Assembly (NCBI RefSeq): GCF_024347615.1
Contig: NZ_AP025508.1
Span: 1,426,001 to 1,490,000, forward strand
Length of the DNA: 64,000 nucleotides
Reading direction: 5' to 3'
From: Vibrio splendidus
GTDB lineage: Bacteria > Pseudomonadota > Gammaproteobacteria > Enterobacterales > Vibrionaceae
A model generated the notes under the pieces. The model saw only the letters and a list, made by a program, of their open reading frames with translations, was not told the origin of the DNA and searched no databases. Position 1 is the stretch's first letter. Each line of letters starts with the position of its first letter. A program made the translations under genes and the position numbers. Shown here one piece after another: positions 15,517 through 24,977 of the stretch.

Positions 15517-16836
15517 ATGTTTGATGGACTAGGGCTGTTTCTGGGGGCATTGGGTGATGCTCTCATTGGCCCAAACCTATTTGTACCGGGAGAGCCCTTC
15601 TTTATCGCAGCGGGCTTTCAACTGTATTCAGGTGCATGGATGGCGTTGGTTTTGGTGATGCTAGGTGGTTTGCTTGGTGACCAACTCAGTTATTTCATTG
15701 GTTATAAATACGGTGCTAAGGCACAACGAAGGCTCATTAAGTTTCGACCTAAAACCAAAAGATTAATTGCGCGCTGCCGCTATCTGGTTGCTCGCAAAGG
15801 CACATACATCATTCTTTTTGCTCGTTTATTAGGGCCTATCGCTTGGGTTGTGCCATTTATAGCTGGCTCGCATCGTGTACCGTGGCGTAATTTTAGTGTG
15901 TTGGCGTTTATCGGCTTGGCTCTTGGTGGTGGACAGTTCATTGCTTGGGGCATGTTACTGGCGCATGGCGTTGAAAACTTCCCGTGGCTTAATAGCCTTA
16001 AGATATTTATCTCTGAGCATAATAGCTTGATCGTCGGGGTATTCGCGGTATCGGTTTTCACCATTATTGGTTATCGAATGAAGTGGCGACGCTTGGTGCT
16101 TAAATCCAGTGTGCTGTTGTTGGCGTGGGTATTGTTTGCGAACTACGCTCACTTTTTCTGGAAGGCCGATGATTTTCAGAATCAACCAGAGACGGCTCAA
16201 ATTGACAAAGTCGACTGGAATTCGGTTACCTATAAAGCGTTCCCAGGCAAATCTTCGTTCTACTCGGCACAAGCGATCAACGTAATTTATGTTGGAGCAA
16301 CCCCCAGAGATTTAATGAAGCAATTAGGCTGGATAGAGAATCAAACGTTCTCTCGAAATGAGATTGAATGGGCTGGCTATCTCGCATTGCTTAGAGACAA
16401 AACGCCGCCAGTGTCCGATTTATATTGGAGAGACAAGCCACAAGATATGGCGTTTCAATTGCCGGGTAACTTGATGAAGCGTAGCCATATTCGCTGGTGG
16501 CGCGCAGGTGTTGATATTAAAACTAACCAGCCTCAGTGGTTAGGCGCAATTAGTTATGATGATGGCCTTAAAGTCACCCCTTACTCAGGCATTGTGACCG
16601 TCCTTCATAACATTGACCCTAATGTTGATGAAGAGCGAGATCGGCTCGCTAATCAGATACGAACGTCATTACCAGATATTGATATAGATAAGTACCCATT
16701 GGCTACGGTGGAAGTGATCGATGACGATCATGACTATTATACTGATGGCCGGATTTTGATGATCGGAGTAGCAACCTACCGCGATGATTCACAAGCTTTG
16801 GATGTTGCTGTGAACGATGTACAGAGTGATATATAG
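15517..16836 (+). CDS. DedA-family membrane protein with LssY-type C-terminal domain
   Basis: 439 aa. Residues 1-175 are a DedA/SNARE-associated domain: PNLFVPGEPFFIAAG, GGLLGDQLSYFIGYKYG and FARLLGPIAWVVPFIAG, with several membrane helices. Two more helices follow around 165-210. Residues 235-430 form a periplasmic domain resembling the LssY C-terminus (INVIYVGATPRDLMKQLGW; HIRWWRAG). DedA proteins are lipid flippases/scramblases that recycle undecaprenyl phosphate or phospholipids. Ribosome site TGAGG. Likely in an operon with the preceding glycosyltransferase; a terminator follows directly. Confidence 0.85.
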   Translation: MFDGLGLFLGALGDALIGPNLFVPGEPFFIAAGFQLYSGAWMALVLVMLGGLLGDQLSYFIGYKYGAKAQRRLIKFRPKTKRLIARCRYLVARKGTYIILFARLLGPIAWVVPFIAGSHRVPWRNFSVLAFIGLALGGGQFIAWGMLLAHGVENFPWLNSLKIFISEHNSLIVGVFAVSVFTIIGYRMKWRRLVLKSSVLLLAWVLFANYAHFFWKADDFQNQPETAQIDKVDWNSVTYKAFPGKSSFYSAQAINVIYVGATPRDLMKQLGWIENQTFSRNEIEWAGYLALLRDKTPPVSDLYWRDKPQDMAFQLPGNLMKRSHIRWWRAGVDIKTNQPQWLGAISYDDGLKVTPYSGIVTVLHNIDPNVDEERDRLANQIRTSLPDIDIDKYPLATVEVIDDDHDYYTDGRILMIGVATYRDDSQALDVAVNDVQSDI

Positions 16837-16849
16837 AGCGACCAGATCG

Positions 16850-16885
16850 AGCCTTGTTTGAACCCTCCGTCAAACAAGGCTTTGC
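16850..16885 (+). terminator. Terminator after the DedA gene
   Basis: AGCCTTGTTTGA (16850-16861) pairs with TCAAACAAGGCT (16870-16881), a 12-bp stem with an 8-base loop, followed by TTGCAATTT. Confidence 0.75.
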
Positions 16886-17010
16886 AATTTCTACTGGACT
16901 GTATCTATACAAACATAACCCCCCTCTCATGTAATTCCTCGGCTATAAATTTTTCAATTTTGACTATGCTGATTAAGGGCGAACAAGCAGCGAAAGCTGA
17001 GGATAACGTT

Positions 17011-17391
17011 ATGCAAATGAATCCGATTGGTTGGTTTGAAATATATGTTGATGACATGTCGAGAGCAAAAAATTTTTATGAATCAGTATTTAAAGTGACG
17101 CTGGATAAGTTGGACAATGAAACTGGAATCGAAGTTGAGATGTGGGTATTTCCTTGCGATATGGACAACTATGGCGCCACAGGAGCTTTATGTAAGATGT
17201 CCGGTGTAAAAGCGGGAGGCAACAGCACCATGGTTTACTTCTCTTGTGAGGACTGTGCCACAGAAGCAAGTTTGGCTGCGGCCAATGGTGGCGCGCTACA
17301 AGTACCCAAAATGGACATTGGTGAGCATGGTTTTATCAGTGTAGTGAGTGACACGGAAGGCAATATGATTGGGCTTCACTCGATGAGCTAA
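17011..17391 (+). CDS. VOC (glyoxalase-like) family protein
   Basis: 126 aa from ATG 17011 (MQMNPIGWFEIYVDDM); TGAGG lies eight bases upstream, and longer in-frame starts overlap a terminator. The fold is beta-alpha-beta-beta-beta: FEIYVDDMSRAKNFYESVF, a central strand set, and ISVVSDTEGNMIGLHS at the end, as in the glyoxalase/bleomycin resistance superfamily. The metal ligands of true glyoxalase I are not all evident (an early Glu in WFEIYV is present), so a substrate cannot be assigned. Free-standing gene. Confidence 0.8.
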   Translation: MQMNPIGWFEIYVDDMSRAKNFYESVFKVTLDKLDNETGIEVEMWVFPCDMDNYGATGALCKMSGVKAGGNSTMVYFSCEDCATEASLAAANGGALQVPKMDIGEHGFISVVSDTEGNMIGLHSMS

Positions 17392-17434
17392 TCATATTGA
17401 AGCGAGAAAAGCTTTGTTAAACCAGAATAAAGTT

Positions 17435-17460
17435 AAGCCCTAGCGTTGTGCTAGGGCTTA
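17435..17460. terminator. Bidirectional terminator between VOC gene and sensor kinase
   Basis: AAGCCCTAGC (17435-17444) and GCTAGGGCTT (17450-17459) form a perfect 10-bp stem. It lies between converging genes. Confidence 0.7.
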
Positions 17461-17465
17461 TCGTG

Positions 17466-17501
17466 TTTATTTAGTTTATTTAGTTTATTTAGTTTATTTA
17501 G
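17466..17501. repeat. Four tandem copies of TTTATTTAG
   Basis: The 9-bp unit is repeated four times without change, 14 bp beyond the stop of the sensor kinase gene. Such runs can change copy number by slippage. Confidence 0.8.
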
Positions 17502-17515
17502 CGCGTTTAGCTTAC

Positions 17516-18862
17516 TTAACCTTTGCTTAGTTTAAGCACCAGAGAGGCTTTCAATCCGCCCATTGAGCTCTTGCTGAGCGTTAGGCTGCCTCGGTAGCTG
17601 TGCGCCATTTCATTCACGATGTTAAGCCCCAACCCTGTTCCCGGTGTGGTTTCATCAAGTCGAACACCACGTTTGGTGACTTGCTCAAGTTTCTCTTCAG
17701 GAATGCCTTGGCCATCATCTTCAATCACCAATTCAATGTTGCCATCGTCGAGTTCATTCGAATGGACTCGGATAATGCTGCTCGCCCATTTGTAACTGTT
17801 CTCGAGTAGGTTGCCGACCATTTCATCAAGGTCGGTTTTTTCTACTGCTACTTCAATCTCAGAGTCTAGCTCGTTAATCATGGTGACTTCGTTAGCAGCG
17901 TAGACTTTATCAAACGCCATTGAGATAGCTTCAACACGCTCACAAGGTGATGACTTCACCGAAAGAATGTTCATTGCACCTGCCATGCGTGCACGGCCAA
18001 GATGATAATCTATTTGGTTCTGAATCTGATGAATGGGTTGTTGTAACAAGGTCTTATCATCATCTGGAAGTCGCTCTATCTCATTTTTCAAAACCGACAG
18101 CGGTGTTTTCAAAGCGTGAGATAAGTTTCCTGCGTGGTTACGCGCTCGCTCCAATAACTCTTGATAGTGGAAGAGTAGGGCATTGAGGTCAGAAACCAAT
18201 GGAGAAACCTCTTTCGGGTAGTTATCGCTTAACCCTTGTTGCTCGCCGTTTCTTAACATCACCAGTTCACGTTGCATCTTATTGAGTGGCAATAGCGACC
18301 AGCTGACTTGAATACCAATCAACATCAGCACGCCCACAAACAACAGCATCAGAATCAACCAGACTTGACCTGTAAGCTCAGTAAGTGTGGATTCTAATGG
18401 GTCTTCATCAATACCAATGGTGATCGTGACAGGATCGTTCAATTCAGGCAGATAGATATCCTGCTCGATGTAAATCAGCTTTTCTTTCTCAGGCCCTTTG
18501 ATTGAAGTATGAATCGGCGAACGCTTGATGGTGAGGTCTTTGTCCCATAGCGAGCGAGATCGAATAATCTGGTCTTGGGTAGCGGCACGCCAATAAATAC
18601 CACTGTAGGGTTGGTTAAACCTAGGGTCAGACAGACGCTCTGCCATGATGAGGTTACCACTGTCGTTGGTTTCTATGTTGGCGGTTAACTCGTCCATGGT
18701 TAGGCTGAGCTGTTGCTTGACGTCATCGACCAAGTAATCGTTAACCAACTTAGGTATTCCGACGCCTGCCGCTAATATCATCGCACCTAGCCAAAAAGCC
18801 GCGGCGAGGAGCAAGCGGCTTTTTAGACTGACGTTTTTAAGTGTTCGTTTTTTTAGATTCAT
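17516..18862 (-). CDS. PhoQ-like sensor histidine kinase
   Basis: 448-aa inner-membrane kinase. A first membrane helix (LLLAAAFWLGAMILAAGVGI) is followed by a periplasmic sensor of about 130 residues rich in acidic groups, then a second helix (VWLILMLLFVGVLMLIGIQV) and a HAMP-like linker. The H box is GNLSHALKTPLSVLKNEI, very like PhoQ. The N box is VGNLLENSYKWAS, with G boxes EDDGQGIPEE and GTGLGLNIV. It would phosphorylate the response regulator whose gene is 102 bp upstream. PhoQ-like kinases sense divalent cations, antimicrobial peptides or pH; the ligand here is not established. Confidence 0.88.
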   Translation of the reverse strand: MNLKKRTLKNVSLKSRLLLAAAFWLGAMILAAGVGIPKLVNDYLVDDVKQQLSLTMDELTANIETNDSGNLIMAERLSDPRFNQPYSGIYWRAATQDQIIRSRSLWDKDLTIKRSPIHTSIKGPEKEKLIYIEQDIYLPELNDPVTITIGIDEDPLESTLTELTGQVWLILMLLFVGVLMLIGIQVSWSLLPLNKMQRELVMLRNGEQQGLSDNYPKEVSPLVSDLNALLFHYQELLERARNHAGNLSHALKTPLSVLKNEIERLPDDDKTLLQQPIHQIQNQIDYHLGRARMAGAMNILSVKSSPCERVEAISMAFDKVYAANEVTMINELDSEIEVAVEKTDLDEMVGNLLENSYKWASSIIRVHSNELDDGNIELVIEDDGQGIPEEKLEQVTKRGVRLDETTPGTGLGLNIVNEMAHSYRGSLTLSKSSMGGLKASLVLKLSKG

Positions 18863-18964
18863 ACGTTACCAGCCTGTCTTTGCTCATCTTGCTATGAGAA
18901 CAACGACGATCAGCACAGGCTGCCCACTAATTGGAGATTGCTCTTAGCTTAATTAAATACAGCA

Positions 18965-19624
18965 TTATTCAGCATTCAGTTGGTAGCCAAGGCCACGAAC
19001 GGTTTTGATGATCTTTGGTGCGATTTTCTTACGAATACGACCGATGAACACTTCAACCGTGTTCGAGTCGCGGTCGAAGTCTTGCTTGTAGATGTGCTCA
19101 ACTAACTCTGTGCGCGAGATAACCTTGTTTTGGTTATGCATGAAGTATGCGACAACTTTATATTCTAGCGCCGTGAGGCTAACCGCTTGACCTTGCCACA
19201 ACACTTTAGAGCTGCGTGTGTCTAGGCTTAAATCACCAATTTGAAGTATAGGAGCAGCACTGCCTGACGCTCGGCGTAGTTGAGCTCGAATACGGGCTAT
19301 CAGCTCGACCATTTCGAATGGTTTAGTTAGGTAGTCATCAGCGCCTGCATTCAAGCCTTCTACACGTTGGGTCAGCGTGTCACGCGCACTTAAGATAATC
19401 ACTGGCGTGTTAATGTTTTCGTCTCGAATGCCTTTTAATACGGTTAGGCCATCCAGTTTAGGTAGGCCTAAATCGAGAACGATGGCATCCCACTCTTCCG
19501 ATGTTGCACGGTAGAGTGCATCAATACCATCTTGAGAAAGTTCTGGAACCCAGTCGGCTCCCTCAAGGGTTTCTAGAATTTGTTGGCCCAAGCGAGGTTC
19601 GTCTTCAACGACTAAAATTTTCAT
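18965..19624 (-). CDS. OmpR/PhoP-family response regulator
   Basis: 219 aa. The receiver domain has the acidic pair in VEDEPRLG, phosphoacceptor Asp51 in IVLDLGLPKLDG and Lys in YLTKPFE. The winged-helix output domain (130-219) ends RGLGYQL, typical of OmpR proteins. Partner of the downstream PhoQ-like kinase; a small PepSY protein gene lies upstream in the same direction. Similar Vibrio systems (CarRS/VprAB and PhoPQ) control lipid A modification and polymyxin resistance; which one this corresponds to needs orthology. Confidence 0.9.
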   Translation of the reverse strand: MKILVVEDEPRLGQQILETLEGADWVPELSQDGIDALYRATSEEWDAIVLDLGLPKLDGLTVLKGIRDENINTPVIILSARDTLTQRVEGLNAGADDYLTKPFEMVELIARIRAQLRRASGSAAPILQIGDLSLDTRSSKVLWQGQAVSLTALEYKVVAYFMHNQNKVISRTELVEHIYKQDFDRDSNTVEVFIGRIRKKIAPKIIKTVRGLGYQLNAE

Positions 19625-19712
19625 AATTGTTCTTCTTAATTCTTGTAATGACTGTTCGTTGTGCTTAATTGCTCGTCGTGATCAATGGCGTCTTTAAAGT
19701 TGCGGCGCTTAC

Positions 19713-20111
19713 TTATTCACCGTGCTTAATTGCGTCTTTAAAGTTTCGTCCTTTAATCATGAGCATTTCTAACGTCTCAGCGTTGTATTCGACTTTGATG
19801 ATGTTGTTTTGGTAATTGATTTTTAGTTCATACACCCAAATGTCGTCATCTTCTTCTAGCTCTACTTTAATGATTCTGCCATGAAGATCGTTCTCAACGG
19901 CCGCATACATTTCTGAGAAAGGGCGAATATAGCCTTCGCGTACGGCTTCGTAGACTTCGTCTTGATCTTCTTCAAATTCGATACGGGTTCCCGCTTTATG
20001 GACATCTTGTACAAGATCATGACCGTTATGATCTGAGTCAGCCCACGCACTAGCGGCGACACATAAGCCTAAGCTTAAAGAAAACATAGAAATCATAACT
20101 TTACTAAACAT
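19713..20111 (-). CDS. Periplasmic PepSY-domain protein
   Basis: 132 aa with a signal peptide (MISMFSLSLGLCVAASAWA, cut before DSDHNG). The mature part is very acidic and ends in a PepSY-type fold (IIKVELEEDDDIWVYELKIN, then IIKVEYNAETLEML). PepSY proteins often inhibit periplasmic proteases or modulate sensor kinases. Being the first gene of the PepSY/regulator/kinase set suggests it feeds back on the sensor's periplasmic domain (inference). The gap to the regulator is 88 bp. Confidence 0.8.
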   Translation of the reverse strand: MFSKVMISMFSLSLGLCVAASAWADSDHNGHDLVQDVHKAGTRIEFEEDQDEVYEAVREGYIRPFSEMYAAVENDLHGRIIKVELEEDDDIWVYELKINYQNNIIKVEYNAETLEMLMIKGRNFKDAIKHGE

Positions 20112-20215
20112 AGCGAATCCTAGAGAAGGTTGATAGCGTTCAGTATAAAAAAGTAATTCTGAACAGAAAGTGAACCTGATGAATAATGAGATTTAGGTTC
20201 TCAAAAAATGAGATG

Positions 20216-21958
20216 TTAACGTTGCTGAAGCTCGTCTTCGAATATCTTGTCTCTCATTTTCCAAAAACGCCCGACTTTACGTGCAATCACGAATTGAGGT
20301 GGGCGGAATCTATGTTGGTGAGCAACCACTTTCGTTGGTGAAGCTTCCTCAAAAGGGCGGTGTCTGTCGGCAAGGTGAGGGCGAACAAATTGATCCTTAA
20401 AGTTCTGCTTCTGTTTCTTGGTGGTTAATGACCAAAACTCATGCACCTGCGCTTGGTTTTCGCCACGGTAAGTGACTTTAAGTTGCGACTTACCTTTGTC
20501 GTCCTTGAGAACGTTAAGATCCATCTCTAAACACTCAAACACCAACGCATCTTTTAGGTTTAACGCTTCCTTAAGCTTTTTATCTGGGTCGACCAAGGTG
20601 GCATCGCACTCATGGCAAATGCGCGCGGCAATGTCGTTGTCAGCGCCGCATTCACCGCAGTATTTGGCTCGGAAGCGATAATTACAGTGTTCGCGTTCGC
20701 CCGTGTCTTCATCGGTAAAGTAGCCTTGGCATTTACGGCCAAAATGCTCGAGCAAGAAGCCATTGCTGTCTAGCTTGCCCCAGAAGTTATTGTTGAAGCC
20801 GCATGCAGGGCAGGGGATAGTGATGATTTCACTGTCTGAGTCGGGTTTAGGGTCGCCCACTTCAGGTTGGTAAAGATCGTAACTGTTGCCTGCATAGTCT
20901 AGCACCAAACACTCTTTTTTACCCGGCGATAAGCGTAAGCCACGGCCAACGATTTGTTGATACAAACTGATGGACTCTGTCGGGCGCAAAATCGCGATCA
21001 AATCCACATGAGGGGCATCAAAACCTGTGGTTAATACCGATACGTTAACCAAGAACTTGATTTTACGTTCTTTGAAGTCACTGATGATTTGGTCACGTTC
21101 GAGAGTTGGTGTGTCGCCGATTACGATTGACGATTCACCTTCGGGCAGTAAGCCAAGAATCTCTTGTGCGTGTCTAACAGTGGCAGCAAATACCATGATC
21201 CCTAACTTGTCTTTGGCCAGCTCAATGATCTGGTCGACAATTTGTGGGGTCGCACGTTTAGATTGCTCGATCACCATATCGAGTTCTGCTTCTTTGTAGC
21301 GGCCTGTACTTGCAGGTTTTAGCTGTGAAAAGTCATAACTCAATACTGGCGCATCGATCATACGTGCTGGTGTTAGAAAGCCTTCGTCCAACAAGTAGCG
21401 AATCGGCAACTCGAAAATACAATCTCTGAAAAACCTAGGCTCTTCAGATCGTACTTGTCCACGCGTGTGATACTGATAAAGCCAACCCATACCAAGACGA
21501 TAGGGGGTCGCGGTCAGTCCAAGCACCTTGATGCCCGAATTATTCTCGCGCAAGTGAGTGATCACTTTTTGGTAGCTACTGGTCTTTTCATCGGGAACAC
21601 GGTGGCATTCGTCGATAACCAACAGTGAAAATTGGTTAGAGAATGAATCGAGGTTGCGAACCACAGATTGAACCGAAGCAAACACCACTTGTTGGTCTGT
21701 TTCTTTTCGCCCTAAACCCGCAGAGAAAATTGAGCCTTTTAGCCCATAACCTTCATACTTTTCATGGTTTTGTTCGACCAACTCTTTAACGTGAGCGAGT
21801 ACCAGAACTCGACCTTTCGCAAGCCTTGCTAACTCTGCAATCACCAGGCTTTTTCCTGCGCCTGTTGGCAATACAAGAACAGCCGGTGTTTGGTGTTTTC
21901 TGAAGTAATGAATCACTGATTTTACTGAGTCAGCTTGGTACGGGCGGAGTGTATACAT
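20216..21958 (-). CDS. radD: DEAD/DEAH-type helicase RadD
   Basis: 580 aa from ATG 21958 (MYTLRPYQAD), which matches the E. coli RadD/YejH start; an in-frame start 15 codons upstream is less likely. Walker A is LPTGAGKS, Walker B LLVIDECHR, motif III GLTATPYRLG, and motif VI QQIVGRGLRLSPGKK. A cysteine-rich zinc region follows (CPACGF; CGECGADND; CHEC). RadD is an ATPase that aids recombinational DNA repair with RecA. It is divergent from rsuA, the same neighbour as in E. coli. Confidence 0.93.
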   Translation of the reverse strand: MYTLRPYQADSVKSVIHYFRKHQTPAVLVLPTGAGKSLVIAELARLAKGRVLVLAHVKELVEQNHEKYEGYGLKGSIFSAGLGRKETDQQVVFASVQSVVRNLDSFSNQFSLLVIDECHRVPDEKTSSYQKVITHLRENNSGIKVLGLTATPYRLGMGWLYQYHTRGQVRSEEPRFFRDCIFELPIRYLLDEGFLTPARMIDAPVLSYDFSQLKPASTGRYKEAELDMVIEQSKRATPQIVDQIIELAKDKLGIMVFAATVRHAQEILGLLPEGESSIVIGDTPTLERDQIISDFKERKIKFLVNVSVLTTGFDAPHVDLIAILRPTESISLYQQIVGRGLRLSPGKKECLVLDYAGNSYDLYQPEVGDPKPDSDSEIITIPCPACGFNNNFWGKLDSNGFLLEHFGRKCQGYFTDEDTGEREHCNYRFRAKYCGECGADNDIAARICHECDATLVDPDKKLKEALNLKDALVFECLEMDLNVLKDDKGKSQLKVTYRGENQAQVHEFWSLTTKKQKQNFKDQFVRPHLADRHRPFEEASPTKVVAHQHRFRPPQFVIARKVGRFWKMRDKIFEDELQQR

Positions 21959-22055
21959 ATCGTGTCTTGTAAAATGAAAAACAAATAGTGTGAAATAGCT
22001 CAACTAATTGAGCAAAGGTGACTATAATACCCGACTTAGATTAGTTGAGGTATTC

Positions 22056-22751
22056 ATGCGTTTAGATAAATTTCTGTGCGATGCGTTAGGCGTCACTCGA
22101 AGAGAAGCAACACACTTATTAAAATCCAAGGCAGTGACAGTAAATGATGTCATTCAAAAAAGCGGTTCACTCAAGGTAACTGAAGAGTGCGTTGTGGAAT
22201 GGCAAGGCAATGAACTGAATGTTCACGGCCCACGTTACATCATGCTTTATAAGCCAGAAGGCTTTGTTTGTTCGCATGAAGATGGCGCAAATCGTATCGC
22301 CTTTGAATTACTCGATGAAATCAAAATGGACAAGCTGCACTTTGCAGGTCGTTTAGATGTTGATACAACGGGTCTTGTCTTAATGACAGACGACGGTAAG
22401 TGGTCTCACCGTATCACATCGCCAAAGCACAAGTGCGAGAAGATGTACCGAGTGTGGTTGGTTGAACCTGTTGAAGACGATTACGTTGAAAAGTTCAAAG
22501 AGGGCATCCAGCTTAAGAGCGAAGACGGCCTAACACTTCCAGCACACCTTGAAGTACGTGCAGAGCGTGAAGTGTTGCTAACGATTCACGAAGGAAAATA
22601 CCACCAAGTAAAACGCATGTTTGCAGCACTTGGTAACAAGGTCGAAGCACTGCACCGTGAACGTATTGGTGAAATCGAGATGGACGAGTCTTTAGAGTTG
22701 GGTGAATACCGTTACCTAACACAAGAAGAAGTAGACTCTATCTGGAAGTAA
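22056..22751 (+). CDS. rsuA: 16S rRNA pseudouridine 516 synthase
   Basis: 231 aa from ATG 22056, preceded by TTGAGG. It has an N-terminal S4 RNA-binding domain (MRLDKFLCDALGVTRREA), then the RsuA-family catalytic motif AGRLDVDTTGLVLMTDDG, in which the Asp of GRLD is the nucleophile. KYHQVKRMFAALGN is the conserved C-terminal motif. The enzyme isomerises U516 in 16S rRNA in the assembling 30S subunit. It is followed by bcr, as in E. coli. Confidence 0.95.
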   Translation: MRLDKFLCDALGVTRREATHLLKSKAVTVNDVIQKSGSLKVTEECVVEWQGNELNVHGPRYIMLYKPEGFVCSHEDGANRIAFELLDEIKMDKLHFAGRLDVDTTGLVLMTDDGKWSHRITSPKHKCEKMYRVWLVEPVEDDYVEKFKEGIQLKSEDGLTLPAHLEVRAEREVLLTIHEGKYHQVKRMFAALGNKVEALHRERIGEIEMDESLELGEYRYLTQEEVDSIWK

Positions 22752-22852
22752 TCTTTTCTACCGTAGATGTGGCCGACCAAGGATAGCGTCGGCTGATTAT
22801 TTTGACTGGTACTAGGACAGTTTCAGCCATTATTACTATATGTTCATGTATG

Positions 22853-22936
22853 TGTGCGCATATTCGTGTATCACTGTGCGTATTCGTGTATTGCTATGTG
22901 TATATTCGTATATTGCTGCGTGCATGCTCGTGTTCA
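22853..22936. repeat. Degenerate tandem repeats of ~22 bp
   Basis: Four diverged units of the form TGTGCGCATATTCGTGTATC occur in the rsuA-bcr gap, rich in CGTGTAT. No ORF or terminator is evident in them. They may lie in the bcr promoter or leader. Confidence 0.55.
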
Positions 22937-22965
22937 CATAGAACTTAGTACTTAGTCGGAGAGTT

Positions 22966-24183
22966 ATGCAAACGTCTACCTCACAGACCCCAAGCTCACA
23001 ACCACAAACGCCTCAGTTAGGTTGGATGCTATTTTTGGTTTTGGGCGCTATTGGTGCTTTGACACCACTCGCCATCGATATGTACCTACCTGCAATGCCA
23101 ACGATCGCCAAAGATCTTGGTGTGACAGCAGGGGAAGTACAAATCACACTTACCGCGTACACCGCAGGTTTCGCTTTAGGTCAGTTGTTACATGGTCCGT
23201 TAGCCGACAGTTATGGTCGCAAGCCAGTTCTACTGATTGGTGTGCTCTTCTTTGCGATAGCGTCTGTCGTGAGTGCAACCACTCATGGCATTGAAGCGTT
23301 AACGTTAGTTCGTACCGCTCAAGGTTTTGCAGGTGCGGCGGCGGCGGTCATTATCCAAGCGGTTGTGCGTGATATGTTCGACCGTGAAGATTTCGCAAGA
23401 ACCATGTCGTTCGTTACCTTAGTGATGACGGTTGCGCCACTTATCGCGCCGATGATTGGCGGCTATTTGGCATTGTGGTTCGGCTGGCGTTCAATCTTTT
23501 GGGTGTTAGCTATTTTTGCAGTGATTGTGATTCTCGCGGTGATAATCAAAATCCCTGAAACTCTGCCTGTTGAAAATCGTCAACCATTACGCTTTAAAAC
23601 CACGATTCGTAATTACGCTCGTTTATGTAAAAACTCGACCGCTATGGGCCTAATTTTCTCGGGTGCGTTCTCGTTCTCTGGGATGTTTGCATTCTTAACC
23701 GCAGGCTCTTTTGTCTACATTGATGTCTATGGAGTACGTCCTGACCTGTTTGGTTACCTGTTTGGTCTGAACATCGTTGCGATGATTCTGATGACGACAA
23801 TTAATGGTCGAATTGTTAAGAAGGTTGGCTCTCATACCATGCTGAGAGCCGCGCTGGTCATTCAATTATTAGCTGGCGTCGGTTTACTGGTTGGTTGGTT
23901 ATTGGATCTCGGGCTTTGGGGTATTGTGCCGTTTGTGATGCTATTTATTGGCACCATTTCTACTATCGGCAGTAACTCTATGGGTCTATTGCTCAGTGGT
24001 TATCCAAACATGGCCGGCACGGCTTCATCGCTTGCGGGAACATTAAGATTTGGTACTGGTTCTGTCGTTGGAGCTATCGTTGCGATGCTGCCAAGTGACA
24101 GTGCTGGGTCTATGGCTATGGTAATGGCTGCGTGTGCAGTAATGTCAGCATTACTATATTGGACATTAGGAAAGAAGGCATAA
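22966..24183 (+). CDS. bcr: Bcr/CflA-family multidrug MFS transporter
   Basis: 405 aa with 12 predicted membrane helices. The drug:H+ antiporter signature is visible: TPLAIDMYLPAMPTIA in helix 1, GQLLHGPLADSYGRKPVLL (motif A) after helix 2, and VIIQAVVRDMFDRE. It exports bicyclomycin and related drugs in E. coli; here the substrate is assumed from family. Its TAA stop overlaps the ATG of the following DUF2913 gene, so the two are translationally coupled. Neighbour of rsuA as in E. coli. Confidence 0.93.
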   Translation: MQTSTSQTPSSQPQTPQLGWMLFLVLGAIGALTPLAIDMYLPAMPTIAKDLGVTAGEVQITLTAYTAGFALGQLLHGPLADSYGRKPVLLIGVLFFAIASVVSATTHGIEALTLVRTAQGFAGAAAAVIIQAVVRDMFDREDFARTMSFVTLVMTVAPLIAPMIGGYLALWFGWRSIFWVLAIFAVIVILAVIIKIPETLPVENRQPLRFKTTIRNYARLCKNSTAMGLIFSGAFSFSGMFAFLTAGSFVYIDVYGVRPDLFGYLFGLNIVAMILMTTINGRIVKKVGSHTMLRAALVIQLLAGVGLLVGWLLDLGLWGIVPFVMLFIGTISTIGSNSMGLLLSGYPNMAGTASSLAGTLRFGTGSVVGAIVAMLPSDSAGSMAMVMAACAVMSALLYWTLGKKA

Positions 24184-24842
24184 TGTCAAAATACTATATT
24201 GAAATTCAGAAGTTAGTGAATGATGCGTTAGGCGAGCTTTACGCTCTGCACAAAGCAGGCAAAGCGATTGATGCGCCTATTGCGAACAACCTTTATTTAG
24301 TTCGTTGGGTAACGAAGGCGATTAAGGCTCAGTCTTATGATCGTGTGATTGTTCCTGATTTGGTGCGTTGGCAGAAGCAGGGCCGTTCAAAGGGCAATAA
24401 CTCTGATTTAACTTTTACCTTTAAACGTATTTCTGCGTTTTACGGACGTTTTTTCCCTGAAGGCGAAGAGCCTAAAGCGCTAAAAGACAGTGATGTTGAA
24501 GCGTTCATGGACAAAATGTACGAGATGGGTTGGAGTGTATCAAGTGAAGACGAGCTAACGACTGGAGGCAAGATTCAATTCTTCACCGATGGTGAGCACT
24601 CTTTTGCTTTGTGTGGCAAACAGTGTGACGACTCTTTCGACGGTGAGCTGATGGTTAAGCCTATGAACTGGTTTGTTCGTGGTAACCACGCTGAGTTTAT
24701 TCAAGCAGCGATGGAAGCGGGTTTCATGCTTCACAAAGTGACGGACTATAAGTCTGCGGTGAAGTATCACGGTGAATACATCGTGTACCCAGCTAACCAA
24801 GGCAACCAACTTGCAGAGATCCCAATTAGCGTTATTGGCTAG
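24183..24842 (+). CDS. DUF2913 family protein
   Basis: 219 aa from ATG 24183 (MSKYYIEIQKLVND), overlapping the bcr stop by one base, with AGGAAAGAAGG upstream. It is soluble, has no signal peptide and contains conserved-looking blocks NNLYLVRWVTKAIKAQ and FGRF-like AFYGRFFPEGEEP. I recall this as the DUF2913 family, common in Vibrionaceae and without known function. Coupling to bcr may be coincidental. A terminator follows. Confidence 0.7.
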   Translation: MSKYYIEIQKLVNDALGELYALHKAGKAIDAPIANNLYLVRWVTKAIKAQSYDRVIVPDLVRWQKQGRSKGNNSDLTFTFKRISAFYGRFFPEGEEPKALKDSDVEAFMDKMYEMGWSVSSEDELTTGGKIQFFTDGEHSFALCGKQCDDSFDGELMVKPMNWFVRGNHAEFIQAAMEAGFMLHKVTDYKSAVKYHGEYIVYPANQGNQLAEIPISVIG

Positions 24843-24874
24843 TAACGGATTCGGGATACGAGATGAGAGATATG

Positions 24875-24902
24875 AAGAGCGGAATTATCCGCTCTTTTTT
24901 TG
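24875..24902 (+). terminator. Terminator after DUF2913 gene
   Basis: AAGAGCGG-AATTAT-CCGCTCTTTTTTT: 8-bp stem followed by seven T. Confidence 0.85.
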
Positions 24903-24939
24903 CCTCTCATAGCGCGTGTCGCAAATTTGCTGTTAAGTC

Positions 24940-24977
24940 TTTTCGCATCTCGTTACTCGAATCCCGCATCTGCTTTT
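24940..24977 (-). repeat. Dispersed repeat GATGCGGGATTCGAG type, copy 1
   Basis: The minus strand reads AGATGCGGGATTCGAG, then TAACGAGATGCGAAAAG. A close copy is at 44894-44925 on the plus strand, and a partial one (GGATTCGGGATACGAGATG) at 24847. All lie at gene 3' ends. Confidence 0.65.
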